Shown piece by piece: positions 8,248-17,750 of a DNA stretch of 64,000 nt. The position numbers were made by a program, and so were the translations under genes. The notes under the pieces were generated by a model. The model saw only the letters and a program-made list of their open reading frames with translations, was not told the origin of the DNA and searched no databases. Source of the stretch: Pseudomonas sp. GR 6-02 (lineage in GTDB: Bacteria; Pseudomonadota; Gammaproteobacteria; Pseudomonadales; Pseudomonadaceae); contig NZ_CP011567.1 of the NCBI RefSeq assembly GCF_001655615.1, positions 4,039,001 through 4,103,000 of the forward strand, given 5' to 3'. Within the stretch, counting starts at the first letter, position 1. The number at the start of each line of letters is the position of its first letter.

Positions 8248-9276
8248 ATGAATGCCAAAGTGCTTGTCCTGCTGTTGCTACCGCTTGCAGGTTGCTCCAG
8301 CACCAGTGAAACCCAGAACATGCCGGTGCAGATCCTCACGGCCGAGCCGGCCAACGCCCAGGCCACCGATATGCCCAAGGTCGAACAGACCTTGCGGCCC
8401 AAGGACGTGCTGGACGTGATCTTCCACGTCAGCACCAGTGGCTCGGAGGCTTACCGCATTCAGTCCGGCGACCAGGTCGCGCTGAACTTCACCGCAGCCA
8501 GCCAGCTCAACGGCACGCAACTGGTGCTGCCCGATGGCACCATCGAACTGCCGGGGGCCAACACCTCAGTGAAAATCGCCGGGATGACCTCGGTCCAGGC
8601 CCGGGAGGAAATCCAGCGCGCCTATAACCGCAAAGCCCTGTTCCAGCCCAATCGCAACCAGTTGACCGTGCAGGTCACCAGCCCGCTGAGCAACGAGCAA
8701 AACCTCAAGAGCGCCTTGAACCACCCCGCTACCGGCATGAGCCGGGAGATCACCGTGGGCAACGACGGCTATGCGAGTTTTCCGGAAATCGGCTCCGTGC
8801 CGCTGCAAGGCATGACCGTCAACCAGCTCGAAACGTTCCTCAATCAACGCTACGCGCAATTGCCGGGACGGATGACAGTCGACGTCATGCTCAAATCCAC
8901 GTCGGGCAACGAAATCTATGTGCTGGGTGAAGTCGGGCAGCCGGGCTCCTACCCGATTCGCCGCCCGGTCTCGGTGCTCGAAGCGTTGACCCTGGCCCGT
9001 GGCACCAGCATCAAGGCCCGGCTCGACTCGGTGGTGATCATGCGCCGTAACGGCAACCAGGTGCAGGCTGTGCACTACGACGTGGAGAAAGCCTTGTCCG
9101 GTGACGCGTCGCAGATTGCTTACCTGCAACCGGACGACATGCTCTACGTGCCCAAGACCAAACTGGCCAGCGCCGGTGAGCTCGCACGGCAACTGGCGGA
9201 CGTGGTGCTGTTTCAGGGGGTGGGCTTCAGTTTCGCCTACCGCGTCGACAACAAAGGCAGCAACGGCAGTAACTAA
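8248..9276 (+). CDS. Wza-type outer-membrane polysaccharide export lipoprotein
   Basis: 342 residues starting MNAKVLVLLLLPLAGCSS, a signal peptide with lipobox LAGC. A polysaccharide export (Poly_export) domain follows (DVIFHVSTS..YRIQSGDQVALNF), then soluble ligand-binding beta-grasp repeats (about 165-310) including EIYVLGEVGQPGSYPI. It would form the outer-membrane export channel. The ATG at 8248 has AAGGA 9 nt upstream; an ATG at 8203 lies inside the preceding gene and adds a hydrophilic leader that would spoil the signal peptide. It lies 23 nt after the ATPase gene and 17 nt before the co-polymerase gene. Confidence 0.92.
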   Translation: MNAKVLVLLLLPLAGCSSTSETQNMPVQILTAEPANAQATDMPKVEQTLRPKDVLDVIFHVSTSGSEAYRIQSGDQVALNFTAASQLNGTQLVLPDGTIELPGANTSVKIAGMTSVQAREEIQRAYNRKALFQPNRNQLTVQVTSPLSNEQNLKSALNHPATGMSREITVGNDGYASFPEIGSVPLQGMTVNQLETFLNQRYAQLPGRMTVDVMLKSTSGNEIYVLGEVGQPGSYPIRRPVSVLEALTLARGTSIKARLDSVVIMRRNGNQVQAVHYDVEKALSGDASQIAYLQPDDMLYVPKTKLASAGELARQLADVVLFQGVGFSFAYRVDNKGSNGSN

Positions 9277-9293
9277 CTCTCAGGTGACCCATC

Positions 9294-10889
9294 ATGAACC
9301 CAAAGGAAAACTACCTGCATGAGTTCTTCAGGATCTTCTTCGCCAACAAGCGGTTGGTGAAGCGAATCTTCCTGATCTTTGCAGTGATCGCCCTGCTCCT
9401 GCCGCTGGTGCTCAAACAGAGCTTCGATATCACCGCGCAGGTGCTCGTGCAGTCCAAAAAACTCTCTCAGGGCGACGCCACCACATCCCTGACCCAAGGC
9501 GACGCCTCTTTCATTCCGCCATCACTGGCGGATATGGAAACCGAGAGCAATATCCTGCGCTCGCCGGCCCTGATCCGTCAGACCATCAGTGACCTTCAGG
9601 CCAAAGGCGAATACACGCCCAACCCCGGGGCCTTCAACAAACTGGTGACCGTACCGATCCAGCGTTTCGTGACCAACCCCTTGCGTGAATACGTGATCAA
9701 CCCGGTGCGCGGCGCGCTCGGGCTTGCAATCGATCCGGTGCGGGACACCTCCCTGGATACCTTCACCCAGGAGGCCATCGATAACCTGAAGATCGACACC
9801 CTGCCCGGCTCCAACGTGATCTCCATTATCTACAGCTCAAGCGATCCGGCCCAAGGCACCCGGTTTGTCGCAACGATGTTGCAAAACTACCTGGCCAGCC
9901 GTCAGGAACTGCAATCGATCGATCTGCCACAGAGCTTCTACGAAACCAAGAAGAAGCAGTATCAGGTGCGGCTCGATGGCCTGGAAGGCACTCGACTGGC
10001 GCTGCTCGAAAAGATCGGTGCGTCCGATCCGAAGGAAGAAATCACCTTCCGCCTCAACGCCATCAACACCGAGGAAGAGAACCTGAACCAGTATCAGGAT
10101 CGCTTGCTGCAAAGCCAGCGCTGGCTCGACTACCTGAAAACCGCGCTGGCGGCGGCCAACAATACCTCTCGGCTCAACGACTACACCTTCCCCTTCACCT
10201 TCACCACCACGGTGGACAACATTGCCTTCGAAGACCGGGAGATCCGGCAGATCGGTGAGCAGCTGACGACTCAAGTCAGTCGCTACATGAATGACCTGGC
10301 GGTGTTCCAGCCGGGCAGCGAACCGATGCTGCTGGCCCGTGAGCAAATTACCCGAACCCGTCAGCAGTTCCTGAAAATCGTCAGCAACCGGATTCAGGAA
10401 CGCACCAGCGACCTGGCGATTGTCACCTCGGTGATCAACCAGAAAACCGCGCGCATCGCCGAGTTCAAGAACCGTATCCACCAGTTGCAAGTGGCGCAGA
10501 GCAAGTTGCAGCAGATGGATACCGAGATCAATGCCTTGCACGCGGCGTTCTCCACCTACGCCCAGCGCTTTGCCGAAAGCAGCACCGCCCGCGCGCTGGA
10601 CAGCGATTTGTCCAACGCCCGGGTGCTCAGCCCGCCGTTCGAACCGACCGAGGTGGCGTTTCCCAAACCGCTGCTGATCATTCCGTTCGGCATGCTGACC
10701 GGTCTGCTGCTGGCGATTGCCTTCGTCTACGTGCGTGAGTTCTTCGATCACAGCTTCAAACATCCAGCGCAAATCACCCATGAACTGGGCTTGCCGGTGC
10801 TGTTGGTGATCAACGATCAGGACGTCCTGCCGAACAACCCGCACAAGAACTGGACCGTGCCTAGCTTCATGTATTGGGTGCGCCATTGA
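9294..10889 (+). CDS. Polysaccharide co-polymerase / chain-length determinant (Wzz/GumC-type)
   Basis: 531 residues with a membrane segment near the N-terminus (about 23-41) and another near 456-478, enclosing a long periplasmic part rich in heptad-like helices (about 215-420). This is the Wzz/GumC/Wzc-N architecture controlling chain length and linking polymerase to the outer-membrane channel. The C-terminal tyrosine-kinase domain of Wzc is absent; only ~50 cytoplasmic residues follow the last segment. The kinase-like partner is the separate ATPase at 7580-8224. It overlaps the start of the next gene. Confidence 0.9.
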   Translation: MNPKENYLHEFFRIFFANKRLVKRIFLIFAVIALLLPLVLKQSFDITAQVLVQSKKLSQGDATTSLTQGDASFIPPSLADMETESNILRSPALIRQTISDLQAKGEYTPNPGAFNKLVTVPIQRFVTNPLREYVINPVRGALGLAIDPVRDTSLDTFTQEAIDNLKIDTLPGSNVISIIYSSSDPAQGTRFVATMLQNYLASRQELQSIDLPQSFYETKKKQYQVRLDGLEGTRLALLEKIGASDPKEEITFRLNAINTEEENLNQYQDRLLQSQRWLDYLKTALAAANNTSRLNDYTFPFTFTTTVDNIAFEDREIRQIGEQLTTQVSRYMNDLAVFQPGSEPMLLAREQITRTRQQFLKIVSNRIQERTSDLAIVTSVINQKTARIAEFKNRIHQLQVAQSKLQQMDTEINALHAAFSTYAQRFAESSTARALDSDLSNARVLSPPFEPTEVAFPKPLLIIPFGMLTGLLLAIAFVYVREFFDHSFKHPAQITHELGLPVLLVINDQDVLPNNPHKNWTVPSFMYWVRH

Positions 10890-11977
10890 ACGGGCCGCTC
10901 AACGCCAGCGCGCTGCCGATCATGCATTTGATCAGCAGCGGCGGCTTTTATGGCGCTGAGCGGATGTTGCTGGACCATTGCCTGGCGACGCCAGGGCACC
11001 ACCAGGTGCTGTTTCTGGATGCGCCGCCGGCCCTGATCGACCGGTTCCGCGAGGCCGGGGTCGATTGCCGTGCTTTCGCGGGACTGGGGCAATTGCTGGG
11101 TCATTTACGTTATCGGCGGGCTGAACATCCGCTGATCAATACGCACAATTTCAAAGGCCTGGTGTTTGGCTGGGTCGGCGCGACATTGTTTGACTTGCCA
11201 TTGGTGATTACCCAGCACGGTTTCACCCCGCGCAGTCGCAAGCAACGCTTCTACGGCTGGCTGAGCCTGCAACTGTGCCGCACCGCATCGGTGAATCGGG
11301 TGGTGTGCGTGGCCGAAAGCATCGCAGCGCTGCACCGCAAGGCCAGTGTTCGAACGGAGAAGCTGCAAGTGATTCCCAATGGTCTGCCAACCGCCAACGG
11401 CCTGCTGCCCCACAACGCCAGACACCCACGCTGGCTGGCGGGCTACGTCGGTCGGCTGACCCATGAAAAAGGCCCGGACCTGTTTCTCGATGCGCTGATT
11501 GCGCTGTGTCACCGACATCCGCAACTGGACGCGGTGATGCTCGGCGATGGCCCGGAACGGGAAACCCTGCTGGCGCGAATTGCCGCCGCCGGCTTGCACA
11601 ACCGCATCACCCTGCCGGGTTACCAGACCGACATGAACCGCTGGTGGCCGCAACTCGATGCGCTGGTGATCAGCTCGCGCACCGAGGGCACGCCGATGAT
11701 TTTGCTCGAAGCAATGCAGGCCGGAGTGCCGGTGGTGGCGTTCAGCGTCGGCGGAATTCCCGATGTGCTGGAGGATCGGCACAACGGTCTGCTGGCGCCC
11801 CCCACCGACAGCGTCGCCCTCGCCCGGCAGCTCGACACGCTGCTGAGTGAGCCGGTACTGGCTCGCGAACTGATCGACAACGCAAGACGTACGCAACAGG
11901 ACCGTTACGACCTGAAGGCCTTGGCCGAACGCTGGTCGCAGCTTTATATCCGTACTGCACGGGAGGCACGCGCGTGA
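10886..11977 (+). CDS. Family 4 glycosyltransferase (GT-B)
   Basis: About 363 residues with the GT4 pattern: an N-terminal acceptor domain with ISSGGFYGAERM, LAGYVGRLTHEKGPD at the linker, and the C-terminal nucleotide-sugar site GDGPERETL...SSRTEGTPMILLEAMQAG with its two glutamates, then VPVVAFSVGGIPDVL. It adds a sugar to the lipid-linked repeat on the cytoplasmic face. The start is uncertain: TTG at 10886 forms a TTGA overlap with the preceding stop and is my choice; TTG at 10874 and ATG at 10922 are alternatives, none with a strong ribosome site. Donor and linkage unknown. Confidence 0.88.
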   Translation: MNGPLNASALPIMHLISSGGFYGAERMLLDHCLATPGHHQVLFLDAPPALIDRFREAGVDCRAFAGLGQLLGHLRYRRAEHPLINTHNFKGLVFGWVGATLFDLPLVITQHGFTPRSRKQRFYGWLSLQLCRTASVNRVVCVAESIAALHRKASVRTEKLQVIPNGLPTANGLLPHNARHPRWLAGYVGRLTHEKGPDLFLDALIALCHRHPQLDAVMLGDGPERETLLARIAAAGLHNRITLPGYQTDMNRWWPQLDALVISSRTEGTPMILLEAMQAGVPVVAFSVGGIPDVLEDRHNGLLAPPTDSVALARQLDTLLSEPVLARELIDNARRTQQDRYDLKALAERWSQLYIRTAREARA

Positions 11978-13341
11978 TCTTTCCGCTCTCGATCGTCAGT
12001 CTGCTCGCCCTGGTCTGCCTCGGTTTGCTGGCCAGCCCTTACCCCTATCTGGCGCCCGGCGCGGTACTGGGCATGGTCGCTGTCGGTGTGCTCTACCGAA
12101 AACCCGCCTGGGGGTTATTGGGCATCGCGGCGCTGGTGCCGTTCGAAGGTTTCTTCAAGGGCAACGCGCTGTCAGGCACCAAATTCATCGGTGCGTCACT
12201 GGCACTGGTCCTGATGTTGCAACTGGCCATTCACCAGATTCCGTCCGAGCGCCTGCGCAGCAACATCTGGCGCTACCTGATCGGATTCATGGTGTTGTAC
12301 GGGTTGAGTATGATCAATACCGACAGCATGGACATGTCCCAAAGTCATCTACGGGATTTGAGCGTCGGCCTGGTGCTGTTTGTGATCACCTTGCTGATTG
12401 GCCGTGATTTGAACCTCGATCTGTTCGCCCGGCTGGTGACCCTCAGCGTCGCCGCAACCTCTGTGCTGGCCATGTTCTCCACCAAGTATCAGGACCAGGG
12501 CCGTGCCGCCGGGCTGCTGGAAGACGCGAATTCGTTTGCCCTGCTGATCGCCTTCGCCGTGCCGTTGGCCCTGCTGCTGGTGATCCGCGGCCCGAACCTG
12601 TTGCACCGATTGTTCTGGGGCGGCTGCTGCATTTTGCTGCTGGGCGGCATGACCAAAACCGATTCCCGTTCCGGGCTGGTGGTCCTGTTCCTGAGCTTGA
12701 TGATCGGCGCCTGGCACTACCGCGCGCAGTTGCCACGCATCCGGCCGCGCCACTTGGGTTTTGCCATGCTCGGCCTTGCGCTCGTGATCCCGGTGGGGAT
12801 TTATTCGATGCCGGCCGGTTACCTCAAGCGCATCCAGTCCTTGAGCGTCTTGAAAGAAGGCGCCAAAAGCCAGGACGAATCCCTCGGCCGCCGCACGTCA
12901 TACCTTGTGGTCGGCAGCCAGATCATTCGTGAACACCCGTTACTCGGCTCCGGCCCCGGCACCTTCCCGCTGCACTACGCCACCTCCGGTTACGCCAAGG
13001 TGTTTTCCGCCAACCGCAAACCCGGCGACTTGTACCGCCGTGCTCACAACACCTACATGGAAATCTTCAGTGAACTGGGGATTCCCGCCGGGCTGTTGTT
13101 CGTCGGCATGCTCAGCCTTGGGATGTACAACCTGGTCCGCGCCCGTCGAGCCTGGATGCTGCGACGGGATTGGGAACAGGCCGACCTGATCACCCACCTG
13201 GGCATCAGTTATCTGTCGTTGACACTGTTTTTGATGTTCCTCAGCGCACCGAATCACAAGTACCTGTGGATCATGCTCGCCCTGACCTGGGTGTTGCGCC
13301 TCAAGGCTGAAGAACGTCCGCCGACGGAGGCCAGGGCATGA
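11974..13341 (+). CDS. O-antigen-polymerase-like (Wzy) membrane protein
   Basis: 455 residues, almost entirely hydrophobic, with about 10-11 membrane segments and a large periplasmic loop near 280-365 containing SLGRRTSYLVVGSQIIREHPLLGSGPGTF. That loop with HPLLGxGxG is the hallmark of the Wzy_C/O-antigen ligase superfamily. It should polymerise flipped repeat units in the periplasm; ligase function cannot be excluded but the operon context favours polymerase. GTG start, overlapping the previous stop as GTGA, and the 3' end overlaps the next gene by 4 nt. Confidence 0.88.
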   Translation: MIFPLSIVSLLALVCLGLLASPYPYLAPGAVLGMVAVGVLYRKPAWGLLGIAALVPFEGFFKGNALSGTKFIGASLALVLMLQLAIHQIPSERLRSNIWRYLIGFMVLYGLSMINTDSMDMSQSHLRDLSVGLVLFVITLLIGRDLNLDLFARLVTLSVAATSVLAMFSTKYQDQGRAAGLLEDANSFALLIAFAVPLALLLVIRGPNLLHRLFWGGCCILLLGGMTKTDSRSGLVVLFLSLMIGAWHYRAQLPRIRPRHLGFAMLGLALVIPVGIYSMPAGYLKRIQSLSVLKEGAKSQDESLGRRTSYLVVGSQIIREHPLLGSGPGTFPLHYATSGYAKVFSANRKPGDLYRRAHNTYMEIFSELGIPAGLLFVGMLSLGMYNLVRARRAWMLRRDWEQADLITHLGISYLSLTLFLMFLSAPNHKYLWIMLALTWVLRLKAEERPPTEARA

Positions 13342-14306
13342 ACCGCATCAGCATTGCCATCCCGATGTACAACGAGGCCAGACACATCGGCCGCACCTTG
13401 CTTGCCGCGAAAAAAGCCGCGCAAGCTGCCGGGATGGAATGCGAGCTGATCGTGGTCGATAACGGCTCCAACGATCAGGGCCCGCACATCGCTCGCCAGC
13501 TCGGGGCGCAGGTGCTGGTGCTGCCCGGGCTGCTGATCGGCGCCCTGCGCAATCGCGGGGCGGCGATGGCGACAGGCGAGTGGCTGGGCTTCATCGATGC
13601 CGATATCGAGATGCCCGAGGACTGGCTCACGCTGTTGTTGAGCATCCAACACGCGGTTCAGGTCGACGTCCTGGGACTGGACCTGCACACCCCGGCCGAA
13701 GCCCCGTGGTATGCCAATGCCTGGCAACGCCGCACGTTGCGCCCGAACGATGAAACCATGAAAGCAGTGCGATGGCTGCCCAGTTCCAACCTGTTGATGC
13801 GTCGTCCATGGTTCGACAAGGTCGGCGGCTTCAACGAAAACCTGCGCACCGGCGAAGACAAAGATTTCACCATGCGCCTTTCCCACTCTGGCGCACGCCT
13901 GCTGGCCGTCAACCAGAGCGTTGCCCTGCATTGGGGTTACGAGAGCAGTTGGCGCGAATGGATGGGCAAGGAGTTCTGGCGTCAGGGCAGTCACCTGCAA
14001 TTACTGCGCAGCCACGGCATGAATCTGCGTTTACTGCGTTTCCCGATGCTGTCGATCATCGCCTGGGTGTTGGATTTCATGGCGCTATCCGCCCTGCTCA
14101 ACGGTTTCCCCCTACTGGCGCTATTCATGCTGTTCGTCACCAGCCTGCCAGCGCTCGCCCAAAGTCTGCGCCAGAGCCTGATACACCGCGACCTGCGCCT
14201 GATGCTGCAACTCTGGGGCCTGCATTGGGTGCGTCTGCACCTGGCGGGTGCCGCGCTCATCCTGAGCCTTTGTCGCTGGAATGCCAGGAGACCCGCCCGT
14301 GGCTGA
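13338..14306 (+). CDS. Family 2 glycosyltransferase
   Basis: 322 residues with a GT-A fold: ISIAIPMYNEARHIGRTL at the N-terminus, VVDNGSNDQ, the DxD-type FIDADIEMPEDW (about 90-101) and the distal GEDKDFTMRLS with the conserved ED. Two hydrophobic stretches near 237-272 suggest membrane attachment. It transfers one sugar of the repeat unit from an NDP-donor. The ATG overlaps the polymerase stop (ATGA) and the 3' end overlaps the next glycosyltransferase by 8 nt, so translation is probably coupled. Confidence 0.9.
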   Translation: MNRISIAIPMYNEARHIGRTLLAAKKAAQAAGMECELIVVDNGSNDQGPHIARQLGAQVLVLPGLLIGALRNRGAAMATGEWLGFIDADIEMPEDWLTLLLSIQHAVQVDVLGLDLHTPAEAPWYANAWQRRTLRPNDETMKAVRWLPSSNLLMRRPWFDKVGGFNENLRTGEDKDFTMRLSHSGARLLAVNQSVALHWGYESSWREWMGKEFWRQGSHLQLLRSHGMNLRLLRFPMLSIIAWVLDFMALSALLNGFPLLALFMLFVTSLPALAQSLRQSLIHRDLRLMLQLWGLHWVRLHLAGAALILSLCRWNARRPARG

Positions 14307-15435
14307 ATTCATTTTCTGGTGGTGCCTGTTATTGCCGGTGTACGCCTGGCTCGGCTACCCGCTGCTGCTGACGCTGCTCGCGCCGTTATTTCCCGCGCGG
14401 CGTCATGGGCCGGCACAGCCGATGAACGTGAGCATCGTCATCGCCGCGCACAACGAGGCCCAGTACATCGAAGAAAAGTTGCGCATCCTGCTCGCCCAGG
14501 ATTATCAGGCGCGCTCGCTACAGATCATTCTGGCCAGCGACGGCTCCACCGACGACACCGTGGCCTGCGCCCGCAAGGTCATCGACCCGCGCATCAGCGT
14601 GCTCGACCTGCCCCGTCAGGGCAAGGCAGCCACCTTGAATGCCGCCGTTGCCCTGAGCACGGGCGAGATTCTGGTGTTCACCGATGCCGACAACCAATGG
14701 TCGACCGACACCCTCGGCCAATTGCTCGCGCCCCTGGCCGATCCACAGGTCGGGGCCTGCGCCGGGCACATGTTGATCCCGGTGGCGGGCCAGGGCCTGA
14801 GCCTGGGCGACAGCCTTTATCGGCACTACGAAGGTTGGCTGCGCATGGTGGAAAATCGTACCGGCTGCATGGTCTCCGCCGACGGCGCCCTGCTCGCCCT
14901 GCGTCGCGAGTTGTTCCAGAACGTGCCGTCGGAGGTCAACGATGATTTCTTTATCAGTACCTGCGCGCCGGTGGCGCACAAACGCATTGTCTATGTGCCC
15001 ACAGCCCGGGTGATCGACCAGGGCGTCGATGAGATCGACAAACAATGGCGCCGTCGTCTGCGCGTCACCGTCGGTGGTTTGCAGAGCCTGGCCCAGCGCC
15101 GGGAACTGTTGAACCCATGGCGCCATGGCTTGTATGCGATTGCGCTGATCAGCCACAAACTGATTCGACGCCTGGCACCGATCCTGTTACTGCCGTTGTT
15201 GCTGAGCAACTTCTGGCTGTGGAACGTCCATGGCTTCTATCGCCTGAGCCTGATCGCGCAACTGCTCGGTTATGCGGTGGCCATCGCCGGCCTGCTGGAT
15301 GTGCAACACCGTTTGCCCAAACCCTTTCGCCTCGCCGGCTTCTTTCTGGTGACCCTTGCCGGGATGAGTATCGGTCTGTGGCAGTTCCTGCGTGGACAGC
15401 GGTACGCGCAGTGGAACCCCGAGCAAAATCGTTGA
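14299..15435 (+). CDS. Processive-type family 2 glycosyltransferase with membrane segments
   Basis: 378 residues: an N-terminal membrane segment, then a GT2 domain with IVIAAHNEAQYIEEKL, LASDGSTDDT, FTDADNQWS, an acidic EVNDDFF and the acceptor-site QWRRRLRV, then three C-terminal membrane segments (about 275-365). This order of D, DxD, D and QxxRW-like motifs is that of membrane-embedded GT2 enzymes related to cellulose and hyaluronan synthases. I chose the GTG at 14299 because AGGAGA lies 7 nt upstream; the ATG at 14281 has no ribosome site and would lengthen the overlap with the previous gene. Sugar specificity unknown. Confidence 0.9.
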   Translation: MAEFIFWWCLLLPVYAWLGYPLLLTLLAPLFPARRHGPAQPMNVSIVIAAHNEAQYIEEKLRILLAQDYQARSLQIILASDGSTDDTVACARKVIDPRISVLDLPRQGKAATLNAAVALSTGEILVFTDADNQWSTDTLGQLLAPLADPQVGACAGHMLIPVAGQGLSLGDSLYRHYEGWLRMVENRTGCMVSADGALLALRRELFQNVPSEVNDDFFISTCAPVAHKRIVYVPTARVIDQGVDEIDKQWRRRLRVTVGGLQSLAQRRELLNPWRHGLYAIALISHKLIRRLAPILLLPLLLSNFWLWNVHGFYRLSLIAQLLGYAVAIAGLLDVQHRLPKPFRLAGFFLVTLAGMSIGLWQFLRGQRYAQWNPEQNR

Positions 15436-15447
15436 CAGGACCGCGCC

Positions 15448-16449
15448 ATGGCGATCAGACAATTATTAAAACGCACCAGTGGCTGGCTCTATCTCAACTC
15501 GCCGGTAGGCCGCCACCAACTGCACGGTGCCGGGGTGATCCTGATGCTGCACCGGGTGCTGCCCAATGACCGTGCCGCCGACCTGCCTCATCGAAATGAA
15601 CTGTGCGTGGGGCCGAAGGCCTTTGCCCATCTGCTGCTCTGGTTGAAAAAACACTTCGACTGCGTGCCGCTGATGGAAATTCTGCAACCCGGCACCGCCA
15701 TGTCGGAGCGCCCCAAAGTCGCACTGACCTTCGACGATGGCTGGCGCGACAACGCGCTGAATGCCTTTCCGTTGTTGAAAAGGTATCAGATGCCGGCGAG
15801 TATTTTTCTCTCCACCGATTTCATCGGCAGCCGGCAACGCTTCTGGTGGGAAAGCCTGGGGGAAACCCTGTGGCACAGCCATGGTGAAAAAGCCCGGACG
15901 CACTTGATTGAATGCCTGCGACAGATCGGGCGACCGTTACCGGTGCTGCTCGATGATCTGGATGTGCAGCGCCGTAGCCTGGCGCTTTTGCATTTTCTGC
16001 AAAGCCTGAAAAACCTGCCGCCGGGCGAACTGAACCGGCTCACCAATCAATGCCCTGAAGAGTCGTTGCCCCAGGCCCTGGACTGGCATCAAGTGCGCGC
16101 GCTGGAAGCCAGCGGGTTGATCCGCTTTGGCCCTCACGGCGCCAGCCACACGCTACTCACCGAGCTTGACGATCAACACCTGGATGAAGAGTTGAGCCGC
16201 AGCCGCAATGCACTGTTGAACGGCTGCATCCGGCCGCTGCCGGTCTATTGCTACCCCAATGGCGACCACGATGCGCGGGTGCGCGAGCATGTGGCCGACC
16301 ACGATTTTGCGTTTGCCCTGGGCACCGCCAGCGGGATTTACCGTGGCGTCGAAGATCCATTGGCCTTACCACGGATCGGCATCAGCCAGCGCACGGCACG
16401 CAACCCGGAGTTGCTGTCGTGGCGCATCTACCGCGGAGCCCGGCCATGA
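15448..16449 (+). CDS. Polysaccharide deacetylase (NodB domain)
   Basis: 333 residues with the carbohydrate esterase 4 core: ALTFDDGWRDNALNAFPLLK (motif 1, catalytic Asp-Asp), a metal-ligand histidine motif in GPHGASH, and YCYPNGDHDARV downstream. No signal peptide is evident, so it may act in the cytoplasm on a lipid-linked intermediate, or sit at the membrane. It would remove N-acetyl or O-acetyl groups from the repeat unit. It has a short spacer (12 nt) from the glycosyltransferase and a 4-nt ATGA overlap with the flippase gene. Confidence 0.87.
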   Translation: MAIRQLLKRTSGWLYLNSPVGRHQLHGAGVILMLHRVLPNDRAADLPHRNELCVGPKAFAHLLLWLKKHFDCVPLMEILQPGTAMSERPKVALTFDDGWRDNALNAFPLLKRYQMPASIFLSTDFIGSRQRFWWESLGETLWHSHGEKARTHLIECLRQIGRPLPVLLDDLDVQRRSLALLHFLQSLKNLPPGELNRLTNQCPEESLPQALDWHQVRALEASGLIRFGPHGASHTLLTELDDQHLDEELSRSRNALLNGCIRPLPVYCYPNGDHDARVREHVADHDFAFALGTASGIYRGVEDPLALPRIGISQRTARNPELLSWRIYRGARP

Positions 16450-17750
16450 GTCGCAGCCACTACCTCAAACACCTGGCCCTGAGCATGGGCACCAAACTGG
16501 CGATGATCGGCCTGCGCCTGCTGCGTAACGTATTGCTGGCGCGGATTCTGGGGCCCAGCGAGCGCGGCCTGTTTGCGCTGCTCAGTACCCTGCCCGACTT
16601 GATCAGCGCAGCCACCAGCGGCGGGCTGAATTCGGCGGTGGGTTACCAGGCGGCCAAGCAACGGCCCATGGGTTTGCTGCTGAGTCAGGTGCTGGTATTC
16701 GGTTGCCTGCTGGCGGGTTTGCTGACGTTGCTGGTGGTGGCGCTGACCCGCGAGTTCGGCAGCGAACTCGACATCACCACACAACTGGGATTGCTCGCCT
16801 GGCTGTTGCTGCTGGCGGTGCCGTTGACCGTGCTCAAGAGCGGCCTGCTGACCTTGCACAACGCGTCGGGCGGTGTGGTGGCGTTCAATGCCTTGCGGCT
16901 GGTGGAGTCGCTGGCGCCACTGCTGCTGTTTATCGCCTTGTTCTGGATGTGGAAAGACGCCGCGCTGGAAGCGGCGCTGATCAGTTGGCTGGCCGGCATC
17001 AGCCTGGTGGTGCTGGCTGGCTGGGTCTGGCTCAACCGTGCGCAACCCTTGACGTTGCAATGGGACCGCGCCAGCCAGAAAGAACTGTTGCGCTACAGCG
17101 CCCGTAGCCATCCCGATTTGTTGTTCCAGCAAGTCATTCTGCGCTCCGACTACCTGTTCATCGGTGCCTTGCTCGGCAGTACGGCATTGGGTCATTACGC
17201 CATGGCCAGCGCTGCCGCCGAGTTGCTGCTGATCGTCCCGGAAGCGGTGACCACACCCCTGATGAAACGCCTGCTGCAACAGGACGAAGGCATGGAACGC
17301 CTGACGCCGTTGGCCTTGCGCCTGACCGCCACGGTGATGCTCGGTGCCTGCCTGACCATGGCCGTGATCGGGCAATGGCTGATCGTCACCCTGTTCGGCA
17401 TTGCCTATCAACCGGCCTACCCGGCCTTGCTGGCCCTGCTGCCGGGGCTGCTCGGTCTTTGCTATGCGAGCATCCTGCGCCTGGACTTGCTGGGCAAAAA
17501 TCGACCCGGCACGGTTTCGCTGCTGGTGGGCCTCGGCGCGCTGCTGAACCTGGCCCTGAACCTGTTGCTGATCCCGCTGTATGGCATCGTCGGTGCTGCG
17601 GCGGCATCGTCCATCGCCTACCTGGCGGTGACCGTCGCGCTGCTGGTGATGTACTGCCGGTTGAGCGGCGTACCCTTCTGGCAAACCCTGATCATCCTGC
17701 CCAGTGATGTGGCACCGATGCTTCAGATACTGCAACGGAAATCAGCATGA
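16446..17750 (+). CDS. Wzx-type polysaccharide flippase
   Basis: 434 residues with 12 or so membrane segments spread through the chain, starting MSRSHYLKHLALSMGTKL and containing LLRNVLLARILGPSERGLFALL, a classic start of MATE/MviN-like polysaccharide transporters. It would move the undecaprenyl-linked repeat unit across the inner membrane for Wzy. The ATG at 16446 overlaps the deacetylase stop; a longer frame from 16248 lies wholly inside the deacetylase gene and was rejected. It is linked by an ATGA overlap to the next gene. Confidence 0.9.
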   Translation: MSRSHYLKHLALSMGTKLAMIGLRLLRNVLLARILGPSERGLFALLSTLPDLISAATSGGLNSAVGYQAAKQRPMGLLLSQVLVFGCLLAGLLTLLVVALTREFGSELDITTQLGLLAWLLLLAVPLTVLKSGLLTLHNASGGVVAFNALRLVESLAPLLLFIALFWMWKDAALEAALISWLAGISLVVLAGWVWLNRAQPLTLQWDRASQKELLRYSARSHPDLLFQQVILRSDYLFIGALLGSTALGHYAMASAAAELLLIVPEAVTTPLMKRLLQQDEGMERLTPLALRLTATVMLGACLTMAVIGQWLIVTLFGIAYQPAYPALLALLPGLLGLCYASILRLDLLGKNRPGTVSLLVGLGALLNLALNLLLIPLYGIVGAAAASSIAYLAVTVALLVMYCRLSGVPFWQTLIILPSDVAPMLQILQRKSA